Below, one piece after another: positions 9,903 through 17,069 of a DNA stretch of 64,000 bases (position 1 is its first letter; every line of letters starts with the position of its first letter). The stretch is from NCBI RefSeq assembly GCF_008704495.1, contig NZ_CP023699.1:9300001-9364000 (forward strand), given 5' to 3'. The notes below the pieces were generated by a model. It searched no databases. It was not told the DNA's origin and was given only the letters and a program-made list of their open reading frames with translations. The position numbers and the translations under genes are program-made. The stretch comes from Streptomyces kanamyceticus. Its GTDB lineage: Bacteria; Actinomycetota; Actinomycetes; Streptomycetales; Streptomycetaceae.

Positions 9903-10877
9903 ATGTCGAATGCCATGTTCGGCGCTGCGCAGCTCGAGGGCGAATTTGACGTGGACCGGCTCGTGGCCGAGCTCGTTCATCTGGAAGCCACGCAATGGGC
10001 GAAGCAGCGCACCTTCGGAGAGAGCCTGGAACCCACGGAGGAGACCGAGGCCGACTGGCGGGTCCTGCCGCTGCGCAGCCCCGAGGGCCGCGTCGACCGG
10101 ACGGACCCCGGCGGCATGGGCCTGGTCGATTACGCCTCCACGCCCTGGATGGAGCAGGCCCCCTACATCGCGTCCATCGTGGACGCGCTGCCGACCGACG
10201 TGCGCGCGGTGCGCCTCATGGCACTCGGCCCCGGCGCCGAAGTGTCCGAACACCGTGACTATCCCTACGGTCTTCCGGCCGGTTGGGTGCGGCTGCACAT
10301 ACCGCTGATCACCAATGCGGAAGCCGTTCTCACACTGGACGGCGTCGACTACACCTGGCCGCCCGGCACCCTGTGGTTCGGTGACTTCAACCGGCTCCAC
10401 TCGGTGCGCAACGGCGGCTCCGAGCGCCGTGTCCACCTCGTCATCGACAGTTATGTGAGCCGGGAACTCCTGGAGCTCTTCCCCGCGGACTTCCGGGAAT
10501 CCATGCGCTGGTCGGACGTCCTTGTGGACCGTCCGGAAATGCCGCTCGGCAAGGCCGAACTGCATTCCATGCTCGCCGAATTCGCGCTTCCCGGGCAATT
10601 CCTCTACGGCGAGATCGACGAACTCGACGACCCGGGTACTCCCGACCTCGAAGGCCGTCTGCGGCTCGACGGGGACCGGCTCGTCCTCGACGTCGGCGAC
10701 GTCCCCACCGCGTCGCTGGTCCACATCGGCGAGGGCGAGTTCCGCATGACCGGCGGAATGATGGACCGCACTCTCAAGGTCGAGCCCGCCGACGGCGCCC
10801 TGCGCGTCCGCTTCCGCAGGCGCCACGGGAGCCGTACGGAGGAGGCCCTGCGCTCCGCGGCACGGCCCGTGGGCTGA
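9903..10877 (+). CDS. Aspartyl/asparaginyl beta-hydroxylase-family 2-oxoglutarate oxygenase
   Basis: A 324-residue protein with a cupin-like oxygenase core of the Asp_Arg_Hydrox family: iron ligands H117-x-D119 (SEHRDYP) and H178 (RRVHLVID), with GWVRLHIPL supplying a likely 2-oxoglutarate or substrate arginine. WPPGTLWFGDFNRLHSV is typical of this family and of related free-amino-acid hydroxylases. The C-terminal 130 residues form an extra domain I do not recognise. It is the second 2-oxoglutarate hydroxylase in the cluster, unrelated to the first, and could hydroxylate Asp, methyl-Asp or Pro; the substrate is not readable. Confidence 0.8.
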   Translation: MSNAMFGAAQLEGEFDVDRLVAELVHLEATQWAKQRTFGESLEPTEETEADWRVLPLRSPEGRVDRTDPGGMGLVDYASTPWMEQAPYIASIVDALPTDVRAVRLMALGPGAEVSEHRDYPYGLPAGWVRLHIPLITNAEAVLTLDGVDYTWPPGTLWFGDFNRLHSVRNGGSERRVHLVIDSYVSRELLELFPADFRESMRWSDVLVDRPEMPLGKAELHSMLAEFALPGQFLYGEIDELDDPGTPDLEGRLRLDGDRLVLDVGDVPTASLVHIGEGEFRMTGGMMDRTLKVEPADGALRVRFRRRHGSRTEEALRSAARPVG

Positions 10878-10939
10878 GCCGCCCACACCTCAGGCCGCCG
10901 ATCAGCCTTCCGAGCAGGCTTCCGACATCAGGAGCGAGA

Positions 10940-12046
10940 ATGTTTCTGCAGGAGAGCGAGACCAGTACGACCACCAGGGTGCGCCGTCCGCTCACCACGC
11001 CTGACGACACCGAAAGCGGTTCGGCGCCGACCTCGCCCGACAGCGCGTACCGCCTGGCGGTCGCCTCGTTGCAGACGCTGGCCCAGGACATCAAGGACCT
11101 GGCCGAGCGGGCGCAGGCGACGCTGCGGGACCCGGCGGCGCACCTGGGCGCGGGGTCGGGCGCGCTGTCCGACATCGCCCTCGCGTCCGTGCCCCGCTGG
11201 CACTTCGCGATGCTGAACGACACCGAGCGCAACAGCGCACTGGTCTCGGCCCTGGAGGGCAACGTGCCGCCCGGCGCGCACGTGCTGGACATCGGATCGG
11301 GGACCGGGCTGCTCGCCATGGCGGCCGTACGGGCCGGTGCGGGACGCGTGACCACGTGCGAACTCAACCCGCTCCTCGCGGAGGTCGCGCGGCAGATCAT
11401 CGACGCGCACGGCATGTCCGACACCATCACCGTCATCGGGAAGCCGTCGACGGAACTTGAGGTCGGCAAGGACATCGACGCGCGCGCGGACGTCCTGGTC
11501 TCCGAGATCGTCGACTGCGGACTGATCGGCGAGGGACTGCTGCCCTCCATCCGCCATGCCCGCGAACACCTGCTCGCGCCCGACGGCATCATGCTGCCCG
11601 CCGCGGCCAGGCTGTACGGACAACTGGTGCAGAGCGAGTCCATGGCCCGGCTCAACCGCGTCGACATGGCGAGCGGGTTCGACGTCTCGCTGATGAACAC
11701 CCTCGCCACGCCGGGGCACTTCCCGGTGCGCCTCAACACCTGGCCGCATCAGATGCTCTCCGGCGCCTTTCCGCTCGTCGAATTCGATCTGGCGAAGGGG
11801 ATCCTGGGCCCTGGCGCGCGGACCCTGCCGGTGGCCGCCGACACCGACGGGCTCGCCCACGCGCTCGTCGTCTGGTTCGAACTCGATCTCGGCGCGACGA
11901 CCTTGTGCAACGGCCCCGACAGCAAGGACTCGCACTGGATGCAGGCCCTGGTCCCCTTCGAGCTGCCCGTCCCGGTCACCGCGGGGGAGAAGGTCCCGCT
12001 GCGGCTCGGCTGGAGCGACTACCGGCTGAATGTGACCGTAGCGTGA
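10940..12046 (+). CDS. PRMT-like SAM-dependent methyltransferase, possible arginine N-methyltransferase
   Basis: A 368-residue protein with SAM motif I DIGSGTGLLAM and a PRMT-like double-E loop, SEIVDCGLIGE followed by GLLPSIRHA. SHWMQALVPFE resembles the THW loop, and a beta-barrel-like C-terminal half completes the PRMT layout. PRMTs methylate the guanidino nitrogen of arginine in proteins; in streptozotocin biosynthesis the related SznE methylates free arginine. Together with the arginine-type hydroxylase and the pocket of the terminal A domain, this points to an N-methylated guanidino residue in the product (inference). A GGAG site precedes ATG 10940. Confidence 0.8.
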   Translation: MFLQESETSTTTRVRRPLTTPDDTESGSAPTSPDSAYRLAVASLQTLAQDIKDLAERAQATLRDPAAHLGAGSGALSDIALASVPRWHFAMLNDTERNSALVSALEGNVPPGAHVLDIGSGTGLLAMAAVRAGAGRVTTCELNPLLAEVARQIIDAHGMSDTITVIGKPSTELEVGKDIDARADVLVSEIVDCGLIGEGLLPSIRHAREHLLAPDGIMLPAAARLYGQLVQSESMARLNRVDMASGFDVSLMNTLATPGHFPVRLNTWPHQMLSGAFPLVEFDLAKGILGPGARTLPVAADTDGLAHALVVWFELDLGATTLCNGPDSKDSHWMQALVPFELPVPVTAGEKVPLRLGWSDYRLNVTVA

Positions 12047-12071
12047 AGCGGTAATCCGGCCCGGATCCAGC

Positions 12072-12134
12072 GGCCCGGGCGGCCCGTCGGCAATCGAGGC
12101 GAACACATCGCCCCGGTGCCGGGCCGCCCGGGCC
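12072..12134 (+). terminator. Long nested hairpin after the PRMT-like gene
   Basis: Perfect 15-bp arms (12072-12086, GGCCCGGGCGGCCCG; 12120-12134) enclose a 33-nt loop that itself folds (GGCGA-ACACA-TCGCC, 98-112). It lies 25 bp after the stop at 12046 and probably ends the biosynthetic transcript. There is no U-tract, as is common in Streptomyces. Confidence 0.7.
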
Positions 12135-12227
12135 ATCCGTGTGTGGGCGGTGTGTCGAGGGCGTGTTGACGGCGCGTTGTTCATATGCCGTCTGGCTGGA
12201 ATGCCCCGTCGCCCACGGGCCCGTCTT

Positions 12228-12437
12228 TCACCGGCGCATGCGGGAGCCGCAGCGGAAGACGATCTCCCGCAGCATCTCGGCCACTTCCTGCTTCGCACGA
12301 TGGTTGAAATGCGATGAGTGCGTCCCCTCGAATGGCCAGTTCAGACGTGTGCCGAACCAGTTCGTGGCGGTATCTGTCGGCTGTCCGATAAATGTTCGTT
12401 GACGCTTCGTCAGAGGTGTGCAGCTGTTCCGCGTCGG
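12228..12437 (-). pseudogene. Possible C-terminal remnant of a hydrolase gene (SGNH-like tail)
   Basis: This minus-strand frame has no plausible start and is open from a TAG at 12438 to a TGA at 12228, about 69 codons, with G/C-rich third positions in its second half. The translation contains NWFGTRLNWPFEGTHSSHF followed by NHRAKQEVAEMLREIVF. The EGTH...H...AEMLREI pattern resembles the catalytic-His tail of SGNH/GDSL hydrolases, with Glu in place of the usual Asp. I see no matching upstream part, so it may be what remains of a deleted cluster gene. It could also be a chance frame. Confidence 0.35.
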
Positions 12438-12734
12438 CTAGGTTGGCCAAGATTCACCAAGATTTTCGGCCAGTCCACTCACTGCGGGGAGTGCGGAGGT
12501 AGGGAAATGAGCCACATCGGCCATGGGGTTTGGTGTCGGTGGACGGCAGCCGGTTCGGGTCATTCCGGCTCGATGTTTCCGTAGTTCGCCGTCTGTTCGC
12601 CGTCCCGGAGGGGCGGATCCGTATTCTGTACGCCCCGTCGGTGTGCTCACCCGTACGCCGCGAGGGCATCGCTCGATGCAATTCGCCATGCGCTCAGCTA
12701 AGCCCCACCATGACTGAGGCTGAGGGAACCCTGG

Positions 12735-13778
12735 ATGAACCTACATACCCCGCAGGGACATCAATCCGGATTTGCGTCTTTTGACGCGTTGCAGTTGGAC
12801 GAGGAGGGCAAGGCGGTCTACAAGGCCATCCTTGCCGATTTCGGCGCGGACATCGCGGGACTCTCCTCCCGGCTCGACATTTCGCGGAACCGGTTGCGCG
12901 AGATCCTGGCACGACTCAGTGAGCTGTCGTTGATACGCGCCACGCTCGATGCGCCGGAGCACTATCGCGCCGTCGATCCCAACGTGGCCGCCCACATGCT
13001 CATCGCCCACCACCAGGAGCGGATCGCGGCCGAGCAGCGCCGCGTCGCCCAGATCCAGCTGCTCGCCGCCGAGTTGACCTCCGACGTGGTGAACGGCGCC
13101 CGGCCCCACGGATACCCCGACGGAGTCGAACAGCTCCACGGCATCGAGGCCATCCGCGACCGGATCGGCACGCTCGTCAAGTCCGTGACCGGCGCCGTGA
13201 TGACCTTCGCCCCGGGCGGCGCCCAGAGCGAGGCGAGCCTGGAGCGCGCCAAGCCGCAGGACCGCGAACTGCTGCGCAGGGGCATCCGGATGCGCACCCT
13301 CTACCTCGACAGCTGCCGCAAGAGCCCCGCCACCATGGAATACGCCCAGTGGCTCACGGAGTTCGGCGGCGAGGTGCGCACCGCGGTGTCGCTCCCCATC
13401 CGGCTGATGATCCTCGACCACGCGACGGCGGTCCTCGCGACCGACGACAAGGACAGCGCGGTAGGGGCCCTGGTGCTCAGGGACGACGGCACGCTCGCCG
13501 CGCTCTGCGCGCTGTTCGAACGGTGCTGGGAGACGGCGGTGCCGCTCGGCGCGAAGGTGCGGGGCCGCGACGAGTCGGGGCTGACCGCCCAGGAGACCGA
13601 GGCGCTGCGGCTGCTCGGGCAGGGCCTCACCGACGAGGCCGTGGCCGCGAGGCTCGGGGTCTCGCCGCGCACCGCACGCCGTATCGCCGCCAACGTGATG
13701 GCCCTTCTCGGCGCCCGCAGCCGGTTCCAGGCCGGGGTGCGGGCGGGGGCGCGAGGATGGCTGTCGGGAGACGAATGA
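12735..13778 (+). CDS. LuxR-type transcriptional regulator with N-terminal TrmB-like winged helix
   Basis: A 347-residue protein. Residues about 20-75 look like a TrmB-type winged helix (AVYKAILADFGADIAGLSS ... REILARLSELSLI). The middle resembles a PLD-like/TrmB effector domain (GIRMRTLYLD ... IRLMILDHATAVLATD). The C-terminal residues about 280-345 form a LuxR/GerE helix-turn-helix (LTAQETEALRLLGQGLTDEAVAARLGV). Regulators of this build often sit at the edge of NRPS or lanthipeptide clusters and activate them; here it is the last gene in the same direction as the biosynthetic genes. Confidence 0.85.
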   Translation: MNLHTPQGHQSGFASFDALQLDEEGKAVYKAILADFGADIAGLSSRLDISRNRLREILARLSELSLIRATLDAPEHYRAVDPNVAAHMLIAHHQERIAAEQRRVAQIQLLAAELTSDVVNGARPHGYPDGVEQLHGIEAIRDRIGTLVKSVTGAVMTFAPGGAQSEASLERAKPQDRELLRRGIRMRTLYLDSCRKSPATMEYAQWLTEFGGEVRTAVSLPIRLMILDHATAVLATDDKDSAVGALVLRDDGTLAALCALFERCWETAVPLGAKVRGRDESGLTAQETEALRLLGQGLTDEAVAARLGVSPRTARRIAANVMALLGARSRFQAGVRAGARGWLSGDE

Positions 13779-13779
13779 C

Positions 13780-13813
13780 GAGGTCACCGCCGCGGGGAAG
13801 AGTCCGGCGGTGA
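13780..13813. terminator. Hairpin between convergent genes
   Basis: Perfect 11-bp arms GGTCACCGCCG (13780-13790) and CGGCGGTGACC (13803-13813) with a 12-nt loop lie between the ends of the LuxR-type gene and the opposing XRE gene. It can serve both directions. Confidence 0.7.
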
Positions 13814-13854
13814 CCACCGCCCGTCCGGGACCGGCCGCCAGGGCCTGTCCGACC

Positions 13855-14319
13855 CTAGGCGTCGGCCCTGGGGCAGAGCTGGCGCTCCAGAAATGCCACG
13901 CCGCGATCGACGGTGACCAGCCGCCAGGACTGCTTCGCCAGGTCGTTCAGTGCCTCGGCCCAGCCGCCCTGCGGATATTCGGCGGTCGGGGAGTCCAGGG
14001 GCACCGTGGCGTATTCATATACGTCGCCCATGAAGGGGATGCCGGACAGTTCGGCACCGCCGACCGGTGTCGGGCGAGCCGCCTGCTCGAAGACTTCGCG
14101 CCTCTCGGCATCGAGCCTGAGCGCGTCGGCAAGGAGTCGGACGGTTTCCCGCCGGGGCCGCTTGGCCCGGCCGTGCTCCAGGTCCCGCAACGCCCGTACG
14201 CTCAGGACGGAAAGGTCGGCCAGCTGCTGCTGGGTAAGCCCCCGCCAGGTCCGATAGAACTGCAGAATGGATCCGAACTCGTTTTCCTTCCAGCGCGACT
14301 GCACAGCCCCTCCAGTCAA
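13855..14319 (-). CDS. Small XRE-family regulator fused to a DUF4177-like C-terminus
   Basis: 154 residues. The N-terminal about 85 residues are an XRE helix-turn-helix (LTQQQLADLSVLSVRALRDLE) of the type that heads large AfsR-like ATPase regulators. The ATPase and TPR part is missing; instead the last 55 residues (YEYATVPLDS ... ALNDLAKQSWRLVTVD ... AFLERQL) look like a DUF4177 domain. Convergent with the LuxR-type gene, it probably marks the cluster edge. Start ATG 14319; GTG codon 6 is an alternative. DNA binding is supported by sequence; the role of the tail is unknown. Confidence 0.7.
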   Translation of the reverse strand: MTGGAVQSRWKENEFGSILQFYRTWRGLTQQQLADLSVLSVRALRDLEHGRAKRPRRETVRLLADALRLDAERREVFEQAARPTPVGGAELSGIPFMGDVYEYATVPLDSPTAEYPQGGWAEALNDLAKQSWRLVTVDRGVAFLERQLCPRADA

Positions 14320-14712
14320 CGGGATTCCGGTCCTTCCACCATGAGAAGACGATCAGTCCCAGCCCGTGGTATCCGATTCGCCGGGGCCCGGTGCGACCCT
14401 TGCGGTGGCCGTCCTTTTCAAGGGCGGGGTGGCCATGAAATCCGCGACGGAAGTTGACGTGCGCAGCGTCACGTGAAGCACGGTTGAGATCTCCTTCTTG
14501 TTGCTTCATTCCGATAAGGGATCAGTGTTTCCTCGGTGACTCCCGACGTGCATGACATGAATACACGGGTAAACAGCCAGCGTCAGCCCCGCGAGCGTGC
14601 CCTCATCCGGCACCTGCATAAACCGTCCACGCCCGCGAGGGACGGGACGGATGCGGCAGCGGAGGAGGTCAGGGGTGGCCGGAGGCCCCGTGACGGGAGC
14701 GTGGCGAGGGGG

Positions 14713-14729
14713 CATAAGTGAGGCTTATG
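14713..14729. promoter_or_regulatory. Inverted repeat CATAAG-N5-CTTATG
   Basis: CATAAG (14713-14718) and CTTATG (14724-14729) are perfect complements around TGAGG, in an AT-rich island of the fprA-like upstream region. It is operator-like; no regulator is known. Confidence 0.4.
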
Positions 14730-14756
14730 GGGTCATAGATCGGACCCGCCTACTGA

Positions 14757-14775
14757 CTTAGGCTTGCCTTAGTTT
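14757..14775. promoter_or_regulatory. Possible iron box (DmdR/IdeR type) upstream of fprA-like gene
   Basis: A 19-bp stretch beginning TTAGGCTTGCC matches the iron-box consensus TTAGGTTAGGCTAACCTAA at about 12 of 19 positions and contains AGGC-TT-GCCT. An iron-regulated ferredoxin reductase would make sense, but the match is weak. Confidence 0.3.
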
Positions 14776-14839
14776 AGGCTTCCCGCTGAGTACCGCCGCT
14801 ACGAGACGCGTACCGCCACCGCTCGAAGGGAACCTGAAC

Positions 14840-16204
14840 ATGCCTCGCCCTCTGCGGGTAGCCATTGTCGGAGCCGGCCCCGCCGGGATCTACGCCGCCG
14901 ACGCGCTGCTCAAATCCGCAGTTGCCGTCGAGCCCGGTGTCTCCATCGACCTCTTCGAGCGGATGCCTGCCCCCTTCGGTCTGATCCGCTACGGTGTCGC
15001 CCCCGACCACCCGCGCATCAAGGGCATCATCACGGCCCTGCACCAGGTCCTCGACAAGCCGCAGATCCGCCTCTTCGGCAACGTCGACTACCCGGGCGAC
15101 ATCAGCCTGGACGACCTGCGCGAGTTCTACGACGGAGTGATCTTCTCCACGGGTGCGACCGCCGACAGGGCGCTGGACATACCCGGCATCGACCTCACCG
15201 GTTCGTACGGCGCCGCGGACTTCGTCTCCTGGTACGACGGGCACCCGGACGTCCCGCGGACCTGGCCCCTGGAGGCGGAGAAGGTCGCCGTCCTCGGCGT
15301 CGGCAACGTCGCCCTCGACGTCGCGCGCATCCTCGCCAAGACCGCCGACGAGCTGCTGCCGACCGAGATCCCGGCCAACGTCCACGAGGGCCTCAAGGCC
15401 AACAAGGCCCTCGAGGTGCACGTCTTCGGGCGCCGTGGTCCCGCGCAGGCCAAGTTCAGCCCGATGGAGCTCAGGGAGCTCGACCACTCCCCGAACATCG
15501 AGGTCATCGTCGACCCGGAGGACATCGACTACGACGACGGCTCGATCGCCACCCGGCGCGGCAACAAGCAGGCCGACATGGTCGCCAAGACCCTGGAGAA
15601 CTGGGCGATCCGCGACGTCGGCGACCGGCCGCACAAGCTCTTCCTGCACTTCTTCGAGTCGCCCGCCGAGATCCTCGGCGAGGACGGCAAGGTCGTCGGC
15701 CTGCGCACCGAGCGCACCGCCCTGGACGGCACCGGCAACGTCAAGGGCACGGGCGAATTCAAGGACTGGGACCTCGGCGCCGTCTACCGCGCCGTCGGCT
15801 ACCTCTCGGACGAACTGCCGAAGCTGCCCTGGGACGTCGCCTCCGGCACGGTTCCCGACCAGGCCGGACGCGTGATCGAGGAGTCCGGCGAGCACCTCAC
15901 CTCGACGTACGTCACCGGCTGGATCAGGCGCGGCCCCGTGGGTCTGATCGGCCACACCAAGGGCGACGCCAACGAGACCGTCGCCAGCCTTCTCGACGAC
16001 CACGCGAACGGCCGCCTGCACACCCCCGCGGCGCCCGCTCCGGAGGCCGTCGACGCCTTCCTCGGCGAGCGGAACGTCCGTTTCACCACGTGGGACGGCT
16101 GGTACCGCCTGGACGCCGCGGAGAAGGCGCTCGGCGAACCGCAGGGCCGCGAGCGCGTGAAGATCGTCGAGCGCGCGGACATGCTCGACGCGAGCGGCGC
16201 GTAA
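14840..16204 (+). CDS. fprA: Ferredoxin--NADP+ reductase, FprA / adrenodoxin-reductase type
   Basis: 454 residues. The FAD-binding motif GAGPAGIYAADAL is at residues 10-22 and the NADP-binding motif GVGNVALDVARIL near residue 155. Family signatures MPAPFGLIRYGVAPDHP, GRRGPAQAKFS and TGWIRRGPVGLIGHTKGDA are all intact. It passes electrons between NADPH and ferredoxins in the cytoplasm, for example to P450s. The length is that of the Mycobacterium FprA family. It has no cluster-specific partner nearby and is probably a housekeeping gene. Confidence 0.93.
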   Translation: MPRPLRVAIVGAGPAGIYAADALLKSAVAVEPGVSIDLFERMPAPFGLIRYGVAPDHPRIKGIITALHQVLDKPQIRLFGNVDYPGDISLDDLREFYDGVIFSTGATADRALDIPGIDLTGSYGAADFVSWYDGHPDVPRTWPLEAEKVAVLGVGNVALDVARILAKTADELLPTEIPANVHEGLKANKALEVHVFGRRGPAQAKFSPMELRELDHSPNIEVIVDPEDIDYDDGSIATRRGNKQADMVAKTLENWAIRDVGDRPHKLFLHFFESPAEILGEDGKVVGLRTERTALDGTGNVKGTGEFKDWDLGAVYRAVGYLSDELPKLPWDVASGTVPDQAGRVIEESGEHLTSTYVTGWIRRGPVGLIGHTKGDANETVASLLDDHANGRLHTPAAPAPEAVDAFLGERNVRFTTWDGWYRLDAAEKALGEPQGRERVKIVERADMLDASGA

Positions 16205-16219
16205 CCACACACCCGGTCC

Positions 16220-16254
16220 GGAGGCCGTGGCGCGCACCGCGCGCCGCGGCCTCC
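16220..16254. terminator. Bidirectional hairpin between fprA-like and YciO-like genes
   Basis: 15-bp arms (GGAGGCCGTGGCGCG, 16220-16234; complementary arm 16240-16254 with one G-U pair) around a 5-nt loop lie in the 76-bp gap between two convergent genes. Confidence 0.75.
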
Positions 16255-16280
16255 GTCCGTTCCCGGGGCGCGCTGCCCGG

Positions 16281-16901
16281 CTACTCGAACGGAGCGGTGT
16301 CGCCCGCGCCCCTGCGCACGATCTCGGCCTCGCCGCTGGAGAAGTCGATGACCGTCGTCGGCTCGGTGCCGCAGTCGCCCGAGTCGACGACGGCGTCCAC
16401 CACGTGATCGAGCCGCTCCTTGATCTCCCAGCCCTGGGTCAGCGGCTCGTCCTCGTCCGGCAGCAGGAGCGTGCTGGACAGGAGCGGCTCGCCCAGCTCG
16501 GCGAGGAGCGCCTGGGTCACCGTGTGGTCCGGGATGCGGACGCCCACCGTCTTCTTCTTCGGGTGCAGGAGCTGGCGCGGCACTTCCTTCGTCGCCGGGA
16601 GGATGAACGTGTAGCTGCCGGGGGTCGCGGCCTTGATCGCGCGGAACACGTCGTTGTCGACGTACACGAACTGGCCCAGCTGCGCGAAGTTCTCGCAGAC
16701 CAGCGTGAAGTGATGCCGCTCGTCGAGGTCGCGGATCGTGCGGATGCGGCCCATCCCCTCGCGGTTGCCGAGCTGACAGCCCAGCGCGAAACAGGAATCC
16801 GTCGGATAGGCGACGAGCGCGCCGGACCGGATGCTGTCCACCACGTTGCCGATGATGCGCCGCTGGGGGTTCTCGGGGTGTACGTCGAAGTACTTCGCCA
16901 T
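16281..16901 (-). CDS. YciO/Sua5/YrdC-family protein (threonylcarbamoyl-AMP synthase-like)
   Basis: 206 residues forming a single YrdC domain with AYPTDSCFALGC near residue 30, VGVRIPDH and SSTLLLP. Family members bind tRNA or ATP and make threonylcarbamoyl-AMP for the t6A37 modification of tRNA. The overall sequence is closer to the short YciO branch than to Sua5/TsaC, so the exact role is less sure. It stands alone, convergent with the reductase gene. Confidence 0.88.
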   Translation of the reverse strand: MAKYFDVHPENPQRRIIGNVVDSIRSGALVAYPTDSCFALGCQLGNREGMGRIRTIRDLDERHHFTLVCENFAQLGQFVYVDNDVFRAIKAATPGSYTFILPATKEVPRQLLHPKKKTVGVRIPDHTVTQALLAELGEPLLSSTLLLPDEDEPLTQGWEIKERLDHVVDAVVDSGDCGTEPTTVIDFSSGEAEIVRRGAGDTAPFE

Positions 16902-17069
16902 CCGCCGACCCTATGCGATCAGGGTCGCCCGGGCCGGGAGCGGGGCGCGGCGCGCTGGCCGGTGGCTTGATTCCCTTTCCGGGTGCGCCAGTTGGGTCCC
17001 GGCGGACGTAACATGCCAGTCGGCCTGGGGCGGGGGCCGGCGAGCGGGGGCGGCACGGGGCGAAGACCC

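Larger units (their letters stand above)
12047..12734. other. 688-bp gap: terminator, possible gene remnant, LuxR-type gene promoter region
   Basis: The part next to the methyltransferase holds a long hairpin (12072-12134). The middle holds a minus-strand frame that looks like the tail of a lost gene (12228-12437). Near 12446-12463 CCAAGATT is repeated directly with a 10-bp period. The rest leads into the LuxR-type gene, and I could not fix a promoter there. Confidence 0.6.
14320..14839. other. 520-bp divergent gap between XRE and fprA-like genes
   Basis: No convincing gene is present; the short frames here have non-coding composition. The last 130 bp hold two possible regulatory sites for the ferredoxin reductase gene (14713-14729 and 14757-14775). 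Confidence 0.5.

Noticed and set aside
9802..10308. Short frame overlapping the AspH-like gene start
   Set aside because: It reads through the 15-bp repeats and then out of frame through the hydroxylase; no family features.
14536..14721. 61-residue plus-strand frame before the ferredoxin reductase gene
   Set aside because: No ribosome site, low-complexity charged translation, and it runs into the regulatory palindrome.
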